64,000 nucleotides of DNA from JANQIO01 sp036351375 (GTDB lineage Bacteria > Pseudomonadota > Gammaproteobacteria > Pseudomonadales > Halieaceae). A program made the translations under genes and the position numbers. The notes under the pieces were generated by a model, which did no database searches, was not told the origin of the DNA, and was given only the letters and a program-made list of their open reading frames with translations. Numbering within the stretch: the stretch's first letter is position 1; each line of letters opens with the position of its first letter. Below are positions 49,180 through 58,430 of this stretch, piece by piece. The stretch spans positions 124,001 through 188,000 of the forward strand of contig JAZBOY010000092.1 in NCBI GenBank assembly GCA_036351375.1. The letters are read 5' to 3'.

Positions 49180-50367
49180 ATGCGAATAGAGTTCACCCCG
49201 GAGCAGGCAGCACTGCGTGATGAATTGCGCGCCTACTTCGCCGGCCTGATGACCGACGAGCTGCGCGCCGAGTGCACCCGCGACATGGGCGAGGGCGGCG
49301 GCCCGCTGTGGAAAGCGGCGTTGCAGCAGATGGGGCGCGACGGCTGGATCGGCGTGGGCTGGCCAAAAGAGCAGGGCGGTCGTGGCCTGTCGCCTATCGA
49401 GCAGTTCATCTTTATCGAGGAGGTGATGCGGGCCGGCTACCCGTTCCCCTTCCTGACCACCGAGTCGGTGGGGCCGATGCTGGCCGAGCACGGCAACGCG
49501 TGGCAGCGCGAGGAGCTGGTGCCGAAAATACTGCGCGGCGAGCTGTTGGTGTCCATCGGCTACTCCGAGCCCGGCGCCGGCACCGACCTGGCTTCGCTCA
49601 AGACCAGCGCCGTGAAAGACGGTGACGACTGGGTGATCAACGGCCAGAAGATGTGGACCAGCCTGGCCCACTTCTGCGATTACACCTGGCTGGCGGCGCG
49701 CACCGACCCCGACGCGCCCAAAAAGCACAAGGGCATCTCCATGTTCCTGGTGCCCAACAGCGACCCGGGCTGGAGCTGCACGCCAGTCCACACCCTCGGC
49801 GATGTGCGCACCAACGCCACCTTCTACGACAACATCCGCGTGCCTGACCGCAACCGGGTTGGCGAACTGCACGGCGGCTGGAAGCTGATCACCAGCCAGC
49901 TCAACCGCGAGCGCCTGAGCCTGGTCAACGTGGGCCCCACCTCGGTGCTGTTCAACCGGGTCGTGGACTGGGCGGCCGCCACCGAGTTGCCCGGCGAGGG
50001 ACGCCTGCTGGACCAGGCCTGGGTACAGCTCAACCTGGCGCGGGTGCGCAGCGGCATCGAGGCGCTCAAACTGATCTGCTACAAGCAGGCCTGGGCGATG
50101 ACCGAGGGCCAGCTGGAGATGGCGGATGCCTCGGCGGCGAAGGTCTACGGTTCGGAATTCTTTATCGAGGTCTACCGCCTGCTTGGCGAAGTGCTGGGCC
50201 AGGCGTCCCTGGTGAAGGGCGACTCGGAGGCCGGCGCGGTGTTGGGCGGGCAGCTCGAACGGCTTTATCGCACGGCCTCGATCATCACCTTTGGCGGCGG
50301 CACCAACGAGATACAGCGCGACATCATCTCGGCGGCGGGCCTGTGGATGCCGCGAGCATCCCGGTAG
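49180..50367 (+). CDS. Acyl-CoA dehydrogenase, subunit 1 of a pair
   Basis: 395 residues starting MRIEFTPEQAALRDELRAYFAGLM. The family signatures are GYSEPGAGTDLASLKTSAVKDGD and INGQKMWTSLAHFCDY, and the end segment GGGTNEIQRDIISAAGLWMPR. Oxidises acyl-CoA to enoyl-CoA with FAD. It is followed after 8 bp by a second, shorter acyl-CoA dehydrogenase, as in the heteromeric FadE28/FadE29-like enzymes of steroid side-chain breakdown. Divergent from the DUF35 gene. Confidence 0.9.
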   Translation: MRIEFTPEQAALRDELRAYFAGLMTDELRAECTRDMGEGGGPLWKAALQQMGRDGWIGVGWPKEQGGRGLSPIEQFIFIEEVMRAGYPFPFLTTESVGPMLAEHGNAWQREELVPKILRGELLVSIGYSEPGAGTDLASLKTSAVKDGDDWVINGQKMWTSLAHFCDYTWLAARTDPDAPKKHKGISMFLVPNSDPGWSCTPVHTLGDVRTNATFYDNIRVPDRNRVGELHGGWKLITSQLNRERLSLVNVGPTSVLFNRVVDWAAATELPGEGRLLDQAWVQLNLARVRSGIEALKLICYKQAWAMTEGQLEMADASAAKVYGSEFFIEVYRLLGEVLGQASLVKGDSEAGAVLGGQLERLYRTASIITFGGGTNEIQRDIISAAGLWMPRASR

Positions 50368-50375
50368 GAGCAGAC

Positions 50376-51512
50376 ATGGACTTCGGGTTTTCGGAAACCC
50401 AGCGCGAGGTGCAGCAACTCGCTCGCAAGATCCTCGGCGAGCAGGTGACTGCGGACAAACTCGCCCAGTATGACGAGTATGCCGCCGAACGGTTTGATCG
50501 CACACTCTGGGGGCAGCTCGCGGAAGCGGGCTTGCTGGGGGTGGCCATCGACCAGGCTCATGGCGGTATGGGGCTGGGCTTTTTCGAGCTGGCCCTGCTG
50601 GTGGAAGAGGCCGGCCGGGTGCTGGCGCCCTTGCCGCTGGTGCCTCACGCGGTGTCCACTGCCCTGGCGGTGCAGGCCTTCGGTACGGAAGCCCAGCAGG
50701 CCTCGCTGCTGCCCGGTGCGGCAGAGGGCAGCCTGCTGCTGACCGCGGCCCTGTCCGAGGCCACCAATGAAGACCCGGCGCGGCCGACGGCCACGTCTGC
50801 TGTTGCAGCGGCGGGCGGCTATCGACTCACCGGTGTAAAAACCTGCGTACCCAACGCCCGCAGCGCCACGGCCATCCTGGCCAGTGCGGCAACGCCGGAC
50901 GGGCCTGTGGCCGTGCTGGTGGACCCGATGGCGGACGGGGTGAGCTTCAGGGATGTGCACTACACCACCTACGAACCGCTGGTGGAAATGCATCTGGATG
51001 AGGTGTTGATTGGTGCTGACGGGGTGCTCGCCGGTCCGGAGACCGGCGCGGCCGTGATGCAATGGGTGGCGGAACACACCACCGCCGCGCTCTGCGCACA
51101 CCAGCTCGGTGTGACCGATGTGGCCATGCGCATGACGGCGTCCTACACCGCCGAGCGGGAGCAATTCGGCGTGCCTGTCGCTACGTTTCAGGCGGTAGGC
51201 CATCGCGCCGCCAACTGCTTTATCGACGTGGAGTGCCTGCGGCTGAACACCTACCAGGCGGTGAGCCTGCTGGACGCCGGCAGTCCGGCCACCACCGAGG
51301 TGCAGATCGCCAAGATCTGGGCCGGCGATGTCGGCCACCGGGTCAGTTACGCCGCCCAGCACCTGCACGGCGGCACCGGCATCGATCGCGACTACCCGCT
51401 ATGGCGCTATTGCCTGTGGGCCCGCCACAACGAGGCCATGCTGGGCGGCAGTGCCCGCCAACTGGCGGCCCTGGGTAGGCGCATTGCCGCTGGCGAGGCC
51501 CACTGCCGGTAA
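50376..51512 (+). CDS. Acyl-CoA dehydrogenase, subunit 2 of a pair
   Basis: 378 residues from ATG 50376, starting MDFGFSETQREVQQLARKILGEQ. Contains GVAIDQAHGGMGLGFFELALL and the terminal QHLHGGTGIDRDYPLWRYCLW, but the middle FAD segment differs strongly from subunit 1 (LTAALSEATNEDPARPTAT in place of the usual YSEPGAGTD). This unequal pairing is typical of alpha2beta2 acyl-CoA dehydrogenases for bulky substrates. Confidence 0.88.
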   Translation: MDFGFSETQREVQQLARKILGEQVTADKLAQYDEYAAERFDRTLWGQLAEAGLLGVAIDQAHGGMGLGFFELALLVEEAGRVLAPLPLVPHAVSTALAVQAFGTEAQQASLLPGAAEGSLLLTAALSEATNEDPARPTATSAVAAAGGYRLTGVKTCVPNARSATAILASAATPDGPVAVLVDPMADGVSFRDVHYTTYEPLVEMHLDEVLIGADGVLAGPETGAAVMQWVAEHTTAALCAHQLGVTDVAMRMTASYTAEREQFGVPVATFQAVGHRAANCFIDVECLRLNTYQAVSLLDAGSPATTEVQIAKIWAGDVGHRVSYAAQHLHGGTGIDRDYPLWRYCLWARHNEAMLGGSARQLAALGRRIAAGEAHCR

Positions 51513-51525
51513 CTAGACTCAGCCC

Positions 51526-52221
51526 ATGTGCGGTCGTTTCAATGTTATCGACAACCCGGAACTCCAGAGCCTGCTCAAGGACCTGGGCATCGACCTGGGG
51601 CTGCCCACCCGCACCAATATCGCGCCCACCGAAACTATTGCCCTGGTGCGGGAGCAGAGCCCGCGGGCGCTGGCAGAGGTGCGCTGGTGGCTGACGCCGC
51701 GCTGGGCAAAACAGGTGAACCAGAAATATTCCATGTTCAATGCCCGCGCTGAGGGCCTCGCCAAAAGCCGCGCCTTTGCCGAGCCGTTCAAGCACCGTCG
51801 CGGCATCGTGCCCGCCTCATCGTTCATAGAATGGCGCAAGGAAGGCGACGGAGCCGGCCAGACGGTAAAGCAGCCTTACTGCATCGAAGCCGTGGATGAA
51901 GCCCTGGCCCTGGCGGCCCTCTGGGAGCGCTGGGAGGGCGACGGTGAGGTCGTCGAATCCTGCGCCCTGGTCACAGTAGCAGCGGCGCCCGAGTTTGAGC
52001 AGCTGCACCACCGCATGCCGCTGGTCCTGGTGGGGGAGGAGCGCGATCGCTGGCTGGATGCGGAGCATGAAGTGGCCGACGACGACCCCCTGTTCCAGCC
52101 GCTGCTGAAGCGACCCCTGCGGGCCACGCCAATCTCCCGGGGCGTCAACAACGCCCGCAACAAAGCGCCGGAACTGCTGGCCGCCAGCGGAGAGCCGCTG
52201 GCGATCGGCCACCTGCGATAG
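51526..52221 (+). CDS. SRAP domain DNA-protein crosslink protein (YedK/HMCES)
   Basis: 231 residues starting MCGRFNVIDNPELQSLL. Cys2, the catalytic residue that crosslinks abasic sites, is exposed after Met removal. The other active-site residues are visible as Asn72 (FNARAEGL), Glu102 (SSFIEWRKEG) and His in QLHHRMPLVL. It protects abasic sites in single-stranded DNA. It lies 13 bp after the acyl-CoA dehydrogenase gene, with no LexA box seen. Confidence 0.95.
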   Translation: MCGRFNVIDNPELQSLLKDLGIDLGLPTRTNIAPTETIALVREQSPRALAEVRWWLTPRWAKQVNQKYSMFNARAEGLAKSRAFAEPFKHRRGIVPASSFIEWRKEGDGAGQTVKQPYCIEAVDEALALAALWERWEGDGEVVESCALVTVAAAPEFEQLHHRMPLVLVGEERDRWLDAEHEVADDDPLFQPLLKRPLRATPISRGVNNARNKAPELLAASGEPLAIGHLR

Positions 52222-52231
52222 GAATTAGTTA

Positions 52232-52251
52232 TTTGTACTTATTCGTACAAA
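52232..52251. promoter_or_regulatory. Inverted repeat upstream of the TonB-dependent receptor
   Basis: TTTGTAC-N6-GTACAAA (52232-52251) is a perfect 7-bp inverted repeat, followed by a further half-site ATGTACAAAA. It lies between the SRAP stop and the receptor gene, 120 bp from its start, in an AT-rich 150-bp gap. It is a candidate operator for a repressor controlling receptor expression; a terminator role is also possible. Confidence 0.5.
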
Positions 52252-52371
52252 TGTACAAAAAAATGCCGCCTGCCTCTGGAATCCCTGTCTAACTTCTGTT
52301 AAATCTGTGCCCCATAAAAACTCAATAACAGACAACCACTAGAGGACGCCCTGCGTCACGGGGGATACACA

Positions 52372-54885
52372 ATGAAAGTTCGGGAATTTGCGCCGTCCGC
52401 GCTGGCGGTGGCCGTCGCGTCCGCGTTCTCCACGATGGCGCCGCAGTCGCTGGCACAGGACTCCGAGGGCCGCGCTGGCCTGGAGGAAGTGATTGTTACC
52501 GCCCAGCGTCGCGCCGAGGGGCTGCAGGAAGTGCCGATCTCGGTTCAGGCGTTTGATACCCAACGTATCCTGGACCTGGGTGCCCAGGACATCGCAGACA
52601 TCGGCATATTTACACCTAACGTGGAATTCAGCCGCGGCGTCAACCAGCCGCGTTATCGCATCCGCGGTATTGGAACCTCCGACTTTGGAGTGGGCGCCGA
52701 CCCGGCAGTGGGCGTCTACCTGGACGGCGTCTACATCGGCCGCACAGGCGGTTCCAAAATGGCGCTCAACGACATCGAGCGCATCGAGATTCTCAACGGC
52801 CCACAGGGCACTCTGTTTGGCCGCAACGCAGCGGCGGGTGCGGTGCAGTATGTGACCAAGAAGCCGGTGGATGCCTACGAGGGCTGGGCCCGTGCCACGG
52901 TGGGCAACTATGACCGCTACCAGGTGGAGGGTGTGTACAACATGCCGCTCACCGACAACCTGTTCTGGCGTACCGGCGCGTTGTGGAACACCCGCGATGG
53001 CTATATCGACAACGACTCCACCGGCAATGAGGTGGCCGACGAGGGCAACTGGTCGGTCAATACCCAGCTGCTGTGGCAACCGACGGACCGCCTGGAAATG
53101 CGCTGGCGTATCGAATACGACGATATCGACCAGTACTCCCGCGCGGCCTCCAGTGCGACCCTGGGTCGCCGCCAGGGAGGCGCCGGCTTCGACGAAATGG
53201 AGAGCGTTGCCGATTTCGACGAAACCCGGGAGCTGTGGGGCACCATGCTGCACCTGAACTACGACATTACCGATACGGTGCGGTTTGTCTCCATCTCCTC
53301 CTTCCGTCACTACGAGACGGAGAACCCGGAAGACAAGGACGGCCAGACCGATCCCGAATTTGATTTCGATGACCTGAACATCGAGGACAATGACCAGTGG
53401 AGCCAGGAGTTCCGCTTCGAAGGGACTTTTGGAGAGCGCTTTGACTGGCTGGTCGGTGCGGTGTATTTCGACGAACAAGCGAAACAGCGCAGCGGCATCA
53501 ACCTCGACACCCGGGCCGTAGACCGTCTTATTGTGGAGAGCGAGGTGGGCATTCCATACACCGCCGCGCCCTATCCGGGTTTTGGGTTCGACGTTGCCTT
53601 CTCGCCGCTGGGCTTCGGCAACCTGCCGAGGATTTTTGAGAACGGACCGGAAGCACTGGCCGCGGGCCGCTACACCGAGAATGTCGACGTGAAGGGTGAT
53701 TACCAGTCCTGGGCGGTATTCGGCGATGTGACCTACTCCATTCTCGACAACCTCGACCTCACCCTCGGCCTGCGCTATACCGAGGACGACAAGGAGTTCG
53801 GTCGCAACGTTCGCTACAACGATTTCGGCATCTGGTTCGCCTTTGACGAAACTCGCATCGACGACAACGGCAACCTGGTGGCCTTCCCGGACGGCCAGCA
53901 GGGCACTTTCACCCAGGACCAGAGCTGGGACGACACCACCGGCCGTGCCGTACTGGACTACCGGGTGACCGACGACGTTCTGGTCTACGCCAGCTATGCC
54001 GAGGGCTACAAGGCGGGCGGCTTCAACTCGGCCAGCCCCCGCGCCGACGACCCGCCCTTCGACCCGGAGGAAATCACCACCTGGGAGCTGGGCATCAAGT
54101 CGACCTGGTTCGACAACACCCTGCGCTTCAACGCGGCCTACTTCGATTACGAGTACGACAACCTGCAGGGTCTGGAGTTTGTACAGGCGGAGTGCCTGGG
54201 GGCCGATTTCGGCGCCAACCAGTTCCTTACCGAGGATATCGAGGGTGACGGCTATGAAATGTCGCTCAACTGGCTGGCCACCCCGGGCCTGGAGTTTTGG
54301 GCCAATGCCGGCGCGGTGGATGCCGACGTGACCAGCAAGGATCGCTGCGAGGTCGTCGACGGCCAGCCCGTCGATGTGGACCGCTCGGGCGAGAAGTTTG
54401 CCGACGACTTCAACTACAGCCTGGGCGCCAATTACACTTATACGCTGGCCAACGCCGGAGAGCTGACCTTCGCCGTGAGCTGGGCCTGGATAGAAGGTGC
54501 CGGCGATCGCCTGTCCTGCCGCTTTGTGCAGGACCTGGGCAACGGCCTTACGGCCGAGACTGGCCTCACTACGATCAACGGTGAGCTGGTGATCAGCCAG
54601 CCCAGTGCCTTCCAGGCCCAGGGCGCGATTACTGAACCGCCGTTCTCGAGCTGCCCGGACCTCGACGACCAGGAGCGCCTCAACGCACGCATCTCCTGGC
54701 TGTCGCCGCGCGGCAACTGGATGATTGCGGCCTGGGTCACCAATGCCACGGACTGGGAACCGGATGAAGACCCCGGCGGCCTCGGCAACGACCTGCGTTC
54801 GGACTTCTCGGACGGTTCGCCGGCCTATGATCGCCGCGAAGAACCGCGCATGTATGGTCTAGAATTCACCTACACGTTCAGGTAG
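52372..54885 (+). CDS. TonB-dependent outer-membrane receptor
   Basis: 837 residues starting MKVREFAPSALAVAVASAFSTMAPQSLAQD (signal peptide, cleaved after about residue 29). The plug domain starts EEVIVTAQRRAEGLQEVPIS and includes RIEILNGPQGTLFGRNAAAGAVQYVTKKP; beta-barrel strands follow and the protein ends LEFTYTFR, with an aromatic near the C-terminus. It takes up a large or hydrophobic nutrient using the TonB energy system. The setting suggests a lipid- or steroid-like substrate rather than a siderophore. Confidence 0.94.
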   Translation: MKVREFAPSALAVAVASAFSTMAPQSLAQDSEGRAGLEEVIVTAQRRAEGLQEVPISVQAFDTQRILDLGAQDIADIGIFTPNVEFSRGVNQPRYRIRGIGTSDFGVGADPAVGVYLDGVYIGRTGGSKMALNDIERIEILNGPQGTLFGRNAAAGAVQYVTKKPVDAYEGWARATVGNYDRYQVEGVYNMPLTDNLFWRTGALWNTRDGYIDNDSTGNEVADEGNWSVNTQLLWQPTDRLEMRWRIEYDDIDQYSRAASSATLGRRQGGAGFDEMESVADFDETRELWGTMLHLNYDITDTVRFVSISSFRHYETENPEDKDGQTDPEFDFDDLNIEDNDQWSQEFRFEGTFGERFDWLVGAVYFDEQAKQRSGINLDTRAVDRLIVESEVGIPYTAAPYPGFGFDVAFSPLGFGNLPRIFENGPEALAAGRYTENVDVKGDYQSWAVFGDVTYSILDNLDLTLGLRYTEDDKEFGRNVRYNDFGIWFAFDETRIDDNGNLVAFPDGQQGTFTQDQSWDDTTGRAVLDYRVTDDVLVYASYAEGYKAGGFNSASPRADDPPFDPEEITTWELGIKSTWFDNTLRFNAAYFDYEYDNLQGLEFVQAECLGADFGANQFLTEDIEGDGYEMSLNWLATPGLEFWANAGAVDADVTSKDRCEVVDGQPVDVDRSGEKFADDFNYSLGANYTYTLANAGELTFAVSWAWIEGAGDRLSCRFVQDLGNGLTAETGLTTINGELVISQPSAFQAQGAITEPPFSSCPDLDDQERLNARISWLSPRGNWMIAAWVTNATDWEPDEDPGGLGNDLRSDFSDGSPAYDRREEPRMYGLEFTYTFR

Positions 54886-54926
54886 CGCCCAACGTCGGGC
54901 GCGCCACCCTCTGCAAGGAGCGCCCG

Positions 54927-55847
54927 ATGCCGCTGGATCCGGAAGTCCCGCCCATTCTCGAACTGTTTGAGTCCATGGGGGTGCCGGATCCGGCGACCGT
55001 CACGCCGGAAGAGCTGCGGGCCGCCATGGTCATGCCGCCGCCGGAGCACCCGACACCGGTGGCGCGGGTCGAGGCCCTTGAACTCCCGGGCCCTGCAGGG
55101 ACAATCACCACCCGGGTGTTCTACCCGGGCATAGCCAACGCCCCGATCCTGCTGTACTTCCACGGCGGCGGCTGGGTGGTAGGCGATGTCAGCAGCCACG
55201 ACGAGGTTTGCCGGCAGCTGTGCGCCGGCGCCAACGCCATCGTTATCTCGGTAAACTATCGGCTGGCGCCGGAAACGCCGTTCCCCGGTGGCCTGGAAGA
55301 CTGTTATGCGGCCACCCAGTGGGCCGCCGAGCACGCCGCCGACCTCGGCGGCGACTCCGCCAGGGTGGCGGTGGGCGGTGACAGCGCCGGCGGTAACCTG
55401 GCGGCGGCCGTCTGCCTGCTGGCCCGGGAACGCGGCGGCCCGGCGCTGCGCCACCAGCTGCTGATCTACCCGGTCACCGACAGTAACTTCGAACGCCCCT
55501 CCTACCGCGACAACGCCGACGGCTATCTGCTGACCCGCGGCATGATGCAGTGGTTCTGGCAGCAGTATCTCGAGGACCCGGGCCAGGCCGACAACCCTCT
55601 GGCCGCGCCCCTGCATGCCGACCTCGCCGGCTTGCCGGCCGCCACGGTAATCACCGCGGGTTTCGATCCTTTGCGCGACGAGGGCCAGGCCTTCGCCGCC
55701 AAACTCGAGGCCAGTGGTGTGGCAGTTGAGCACCTGGAGTTCAAAGGAATGATCCACGGCTTTGTGAGTATGGACGCAGGATTGACGCAAACCCGCGTGG
55801 CCGTCGAGTATCTTTGCCAACGTTTGAAAAACGCCCTGGCAGAATAA
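54927..55847 (+). CDS. HSL-family alpha/beta hydrolase (esterase)
   Basis: 306 residues starting MPLDPEVPPILELFESMGVPDPATV. HGGGW is at about residue 80 (LLYFHGGGWVVGD), the nucleophile elbow is GGDSAGGNLAAAV, and the catalytic His is near the end in GMIHGFVSM. The esterase probably releases a small acyl group from a hydrophobic ester. It follows the receptor gene by 41 bp and precedes the SDR by 3 bp, suggesting one transcript. Confidence 0.92.
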   Translation: MPLDPEVPPILELFESMGVPDPATVTPEELRAAMVMPPPEHPTPVARVEALELPGPAGTITTRVFYPGIANAPILLYFHGGGWVVGDVSSHDEVCRQLCAGANAIVISVNYRLAPETPFPGGLEDCYAATQWAAEHAADLGGDSARVAVGGDSAGGNLAAAVCLLARERGGPALRHQLLIYPVTDSNFERPSYRDNADGYLLTRGMMQWFWQQYLEDPGQADNPLAAPLHADLAGLPAATVITAGFDPLRDEGQAFAAKLEASGVAVEHLEFKGMIHGFVSMDAGLTQTRVAVEYLCQRLKNALAE

Positions 55848-55850
55848 AAC

Positions 55851-56609
55851 ATGGCTATCTATGCGATGACCGGGGGCGCCACGGGGATCGGCGCCGCCCT
55901 CAAGGAACAGCTGCGCGGTCGCGGTGATTCGGTAATTGTTGTCGATATCCGCGACGCCGACGTGCACGCCGACCTCTCCACCGCCGAGGGCCGCTCCGCC
56001 GCCGTGGCAGGTGTGCACGCCATGGCGCCGGACGGGCTGGATGGGTTCATCGCCTGCGCCGGGCTCGGCACCCACGTCAAACCGCCGTCGCTGATCGCCG
56101 CAGTCAACTACTTCGGCGCCGTCGCCACCATCGAAGGCCTGCGCGACCTGGTAGCACAAAAGAAAGGCGCTATGCTGATCGTCTCCTCGAACTCTGCTCC
56201 GATGGTCGAAGCCGACAACGCCTTCGTTGAAGCCTGCCTCGCCGGTGATGAGGCCGCCGCGCTCGCGCTGCTGGAAGATGGCCACACGGCCTATGCCGGC
56301 TCCAAGCGCGCCCTGACCCAGTGGATGCGCCGCAACGTGCAGGCCTACGCCGGGGCCGGCGTGCGCATCAACGCCGTCGCCCCCGGCATCACCCGCACCA
56401 ACATGACCGACGCCGTCAGCAATGACCCCGAACTCGCCGATTCCATTCGCCAGTTCGAAGCCATGACACCCCTGGGTGGTTCCGCGGAACCTGCGCAGAT
56501 CGCCAACGCCATGCGCTTCCTGCTCGGCGACGAGGCCGACTTCATCTGTGGTGCTGTCCTGTTTGTTGATGGCGGGACGGACGCGCTTCTGAGGGCTGAC
56601 ACCTTTTAG
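55851..56609 (+). CDS. 3-alpha-hydroxysteroid dehydrogenase/carbonyl reductase-like SDR
   Basis: 252 residues starting MAIYAMTGGATGIGAALKEQL. It closely follows the Comamonas 3-alpha-hydroxysteroid dehydrogenase (HsdA) pattern: VVDIRDADVHADLSTAEGR, CAGLG as the NAG-like motif, the catalytic YAGSKRALT, and the end FVDGGTDALLRADTF. It would reduce or oxidise the 3-position of a steroid or a ketone. Assignment is by recognisable sequence pattern; activity is not shown. Confidence 0.87.
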   Translation: MAIYAMTGGATGIGAALKEQLRGRGDSVIVVDIRDADVHADLSTAEGRSAAVAGVHAMAPDGLDGFIACAGLGTHVKPPSLIAAVNYFGAVATIEGLRDLVAQKKGAMLIVSSNSAPMVEADNAFVEACLAGDEAAALALLEDGHTAYAGSKRALTQWMRRNVQAYAGAGVRINAVAPGITRTNMTDAVSNDPELADSIRQFEAMTPLGGSAEPAQIANAMRFLLGDEADFICGAVLFVDGGTDALLRADTF

Positions 56610-56699
56610 GCGTTTAGTCCTTTTGCCCACGCTGCCGGGTTTCGTCGAGTGAATTGGGGCTTCTCAGAACGGGCGCGAATCAATGGTGCCCGCCGGGCC

Positions 56700-56750
56700 G
56701 CTGCGCAACTCGACCAAAATCGCTGCGCGATTTTGGTCGAGTTGCGCAGC
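56700..56750. repeat. Perfect 23-bp inverted repeat
   Basis: Arms at 56700-56722 and 56728-56750 are perfectly complementary, with a 5-nt loop CTGCG. It lies in the 239-bp gap between the convergent SDR and alcohol dehydrogenase genes. It has no T-run, so it is not a typical intrinsic terminator; it could be a REP/BIME-like element, a bidirectional terminator or a mobile element remnant. The rest of the gap has no gene. Confidence 0.85.
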
Positions 56751-56848
56751 AGCCTGTCTGTACCCCCGGCTAGCAGCCGTTCAGAAACACCGACTCTGCC
56801 CGACCTGCTCCCGGCTCCGTAGTTTCCTCGGAGGGATTTCTATTCATC

Positions 56849-57826
56849 TCAGGGTATTAGTACCGCCGCGCCCTGCAGGCGACCGTGGCGGAGATCGTCG
56901 AGGGCCTCGTTGGCTTCCTCGAGGGGGTAGCGGGTGATGTGGGTAGTGACCGGGTGCTCCTCGAGCAGGGCGAAGAACTCCTCGCCGTCCTGGCGGGTTA
57001 GATTGGCTACTGAGCAGACCTTGCGTTCGCCCCACAGCAGGTCGTAGGCGAATTCGGGTATCGGGCTCATGTGAATGCCGCCGCAGACCACCATGCCGCC
57101 CTTGCGTACCGCCTTGAGGGCGTGCACCACCAGTTCGCCGACCGGGGCGAAGATAATCGCCGCGTCCAGTGGCTCGGGCGGGGTATCGCCTGAATTTCCC
57201 GCCCACTGTGCGCCGAGGTCCATGGCGAATTGCTGGGCTTCCATATCCCCGGGGCGAGTGAATGCGTGGATACGCCGACCCTGGCTGATTGCCACCTGGC
57301 TGATGATGTGGGCCGCGGCGCCGAAACCGTACATACCCAGCGCCTGGGCGTCGCCGGCCATGCGCAGGCAGCGGTAGCCGATCAGGCCGGCACAGAGCAG
57401 CGGGGCAGCGTGCAGGGGGTCCCCCAGAATCTCGAATACAAAGTGTTGATGGGCCACGCAGTACTCGGCGTAGCCACCGTCGAGGGTGTAGCCGGTGAAG
57501 CGGGCGCTGTCGCAAAGGTTTTCCTCACCGCGCAGGCAGAAATCGCAGTGGCCGCAGGTCTCACCCAGCCAGGGTACGCCGACAATTTTGCCCTTCAGCG
57601 CGTCTGGTACCGCGTCGCCGGTATCGACGACCTCGCCGACGATCTCGTGGCCGGGGATCAATGGCAGTTTGGGTTCGGTCAAGTCGCCGTCCACCACATG
57701 CAAGTCCGTGCGGCACACGGCGCAGGCGATGATCTTGATAAGGACCTGTTGCGATCCGCACGCGGGCACCGGGAACTCCTCCAGCGCCAGCGGTTGTTCG
57801 ACGCCTCGAAACACCATGGCACGCAC
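56849..57826 (-). CDS. Zinc-dependent alcohol dehydrogenase
   Basis: I used GTG 57826, preceded by GGAG with seven bases spacing; the frame is open further upstream but only over the lipoprotein gene. 325 residues: the catalytic zinc site is CAVCRTDLHV with GHEIVGEV, and the structural zinc loop is CGHCDFCLRGEENLC. The NAD-binding region is GMYGFGAAAHIISQVA. It oxidises an alcohol to aldehyde or ketone. It is the last gene of the - strand lipid-transport run, with its start 3 bp from the stop of the lipoprotein gene. Confidence 0.92.
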   Translation of the reverse strand: MRAMVFRGVEQPLALEEFPVPACGSQQVLIKIIACAVCRTDLHVVDGDLTEPKLPLIPGHEIVGEVVDTGDAVPDALKGKIVGVPWLGETCGHCDFCLRGEENLCDSARFTGYTLDGGYAEYCVAHQHFVFEILGDPLHAAPLLCAGLIGYRCLRMAGDAQALGMYGFGAAAHIISQVAISQGRRIHAFTRPGDMEAQQFAMDLGAQWAGNSGDTPPEPLDAAIIFAPVGELVVHALKAVRKGGMVVCGGIHMSPIPEFAYDLLWGERKVCSVANLTRQDGEEFFALLEEHPVTTHITRYPLEEANEALDDLRHGRLQGAAVLIP

Positions 57827-57828
57827 GG

Positions 57829-58428
57829 TCAGTCTCCGGCGTCGGCCCGGGTGTCGAGTTCCTGGCGCAGGCTCTCGGCAATGATTTCGCTGAGTTGCAG
57901 CAATAGCTCGCTGTAGGCGCCGGCCACGTGATCCGGCTCGCCGCCCTTGAGTGTGGTGGTCAGTTGGCTGATGCCGTGCCCGCCGGATTCTCCCTCGCCG
58001 GGCAAGGTAATGGTCCACTCCGCTACCAACAGGGCTTCTGTCCCCTGGGCCGCAAACTGGATGACCGTGATACGCACACCGTACTCCGGTATCGCATCCC
58101 GGCGCCACGGGAATGTCTGCACCCGGGTTGTTTCCATGAGGGCTGCCAGGTTGACGGCGACAACGCGGGACACGCCGGCGTCCAGCGGCTCGGCCCAGCG
58201 ATCGAATTCAGCCAGCTGCAGCTTGTGGGCGTTGCGGTTCATGACAATCTGCCGGGTGGCGAGATACTCGGGAATGCTCACCGGGCCCACGCCCAGCGAC
58301 GGGCCGCTGTCCCGGGGAGTGCCCCGGGCATCGGCGGTCAGCATGTAGTAGTCGCTGCGCGGGGAACTGCCACAGCCGCCCAGCAGTGCCAGGCAGAGGA
58401 GAGTGGAGAGTAGCTGCGTCATCTTCAT
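57829..58428 (-). CDS. ABC-transport auxiliary lipoprotein (PqiC-like)
   Basis: 199 residues with a lipoprotein signal (LLCLALLGGC, Cys19). The start DYYMLTADARGTPR and the middle LGVGPVSIPEYLATRQIVMNR resemble the auxiliary lipoproteins encoded with Mce/Mla transporters. It is predicted to sit in the outer membrane facing the periplasm and help the MlaD channel. It is the fourth gene of the operon 61350-57829. Confidence 0.87.
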   Translation of the reverse strand: MKMTQLLSTLLCLALLGGCGSSPRSDYYMLTADARGTPRDSGPSLGVGPVSIPEYLATRQIVMNRNAHKLQLAEFDRWAEPLDAGVSRVVAVNLAALMETTRVQTFPWRRDAIPEYGVRITVIQFAAQGTEALLVAEWTITLPGEGESGGHGISQLTTTLKGGEPDHVAGAYSELLLQLSEIIAESLRQELDTRADAGD

Positions 58429-58430
58429 GG

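Noticed and set aside
49150..50505. 451-codon open frame on the - strand
   Set aside because: Antisense to the acyl-CoA dehydrogenase gene, which has clear family motifs.
54870..56630. 586-codon open frame on the - strand
   Set aside because: Antisense to the esterase and SDR genes, low-complexity and without family similarity.
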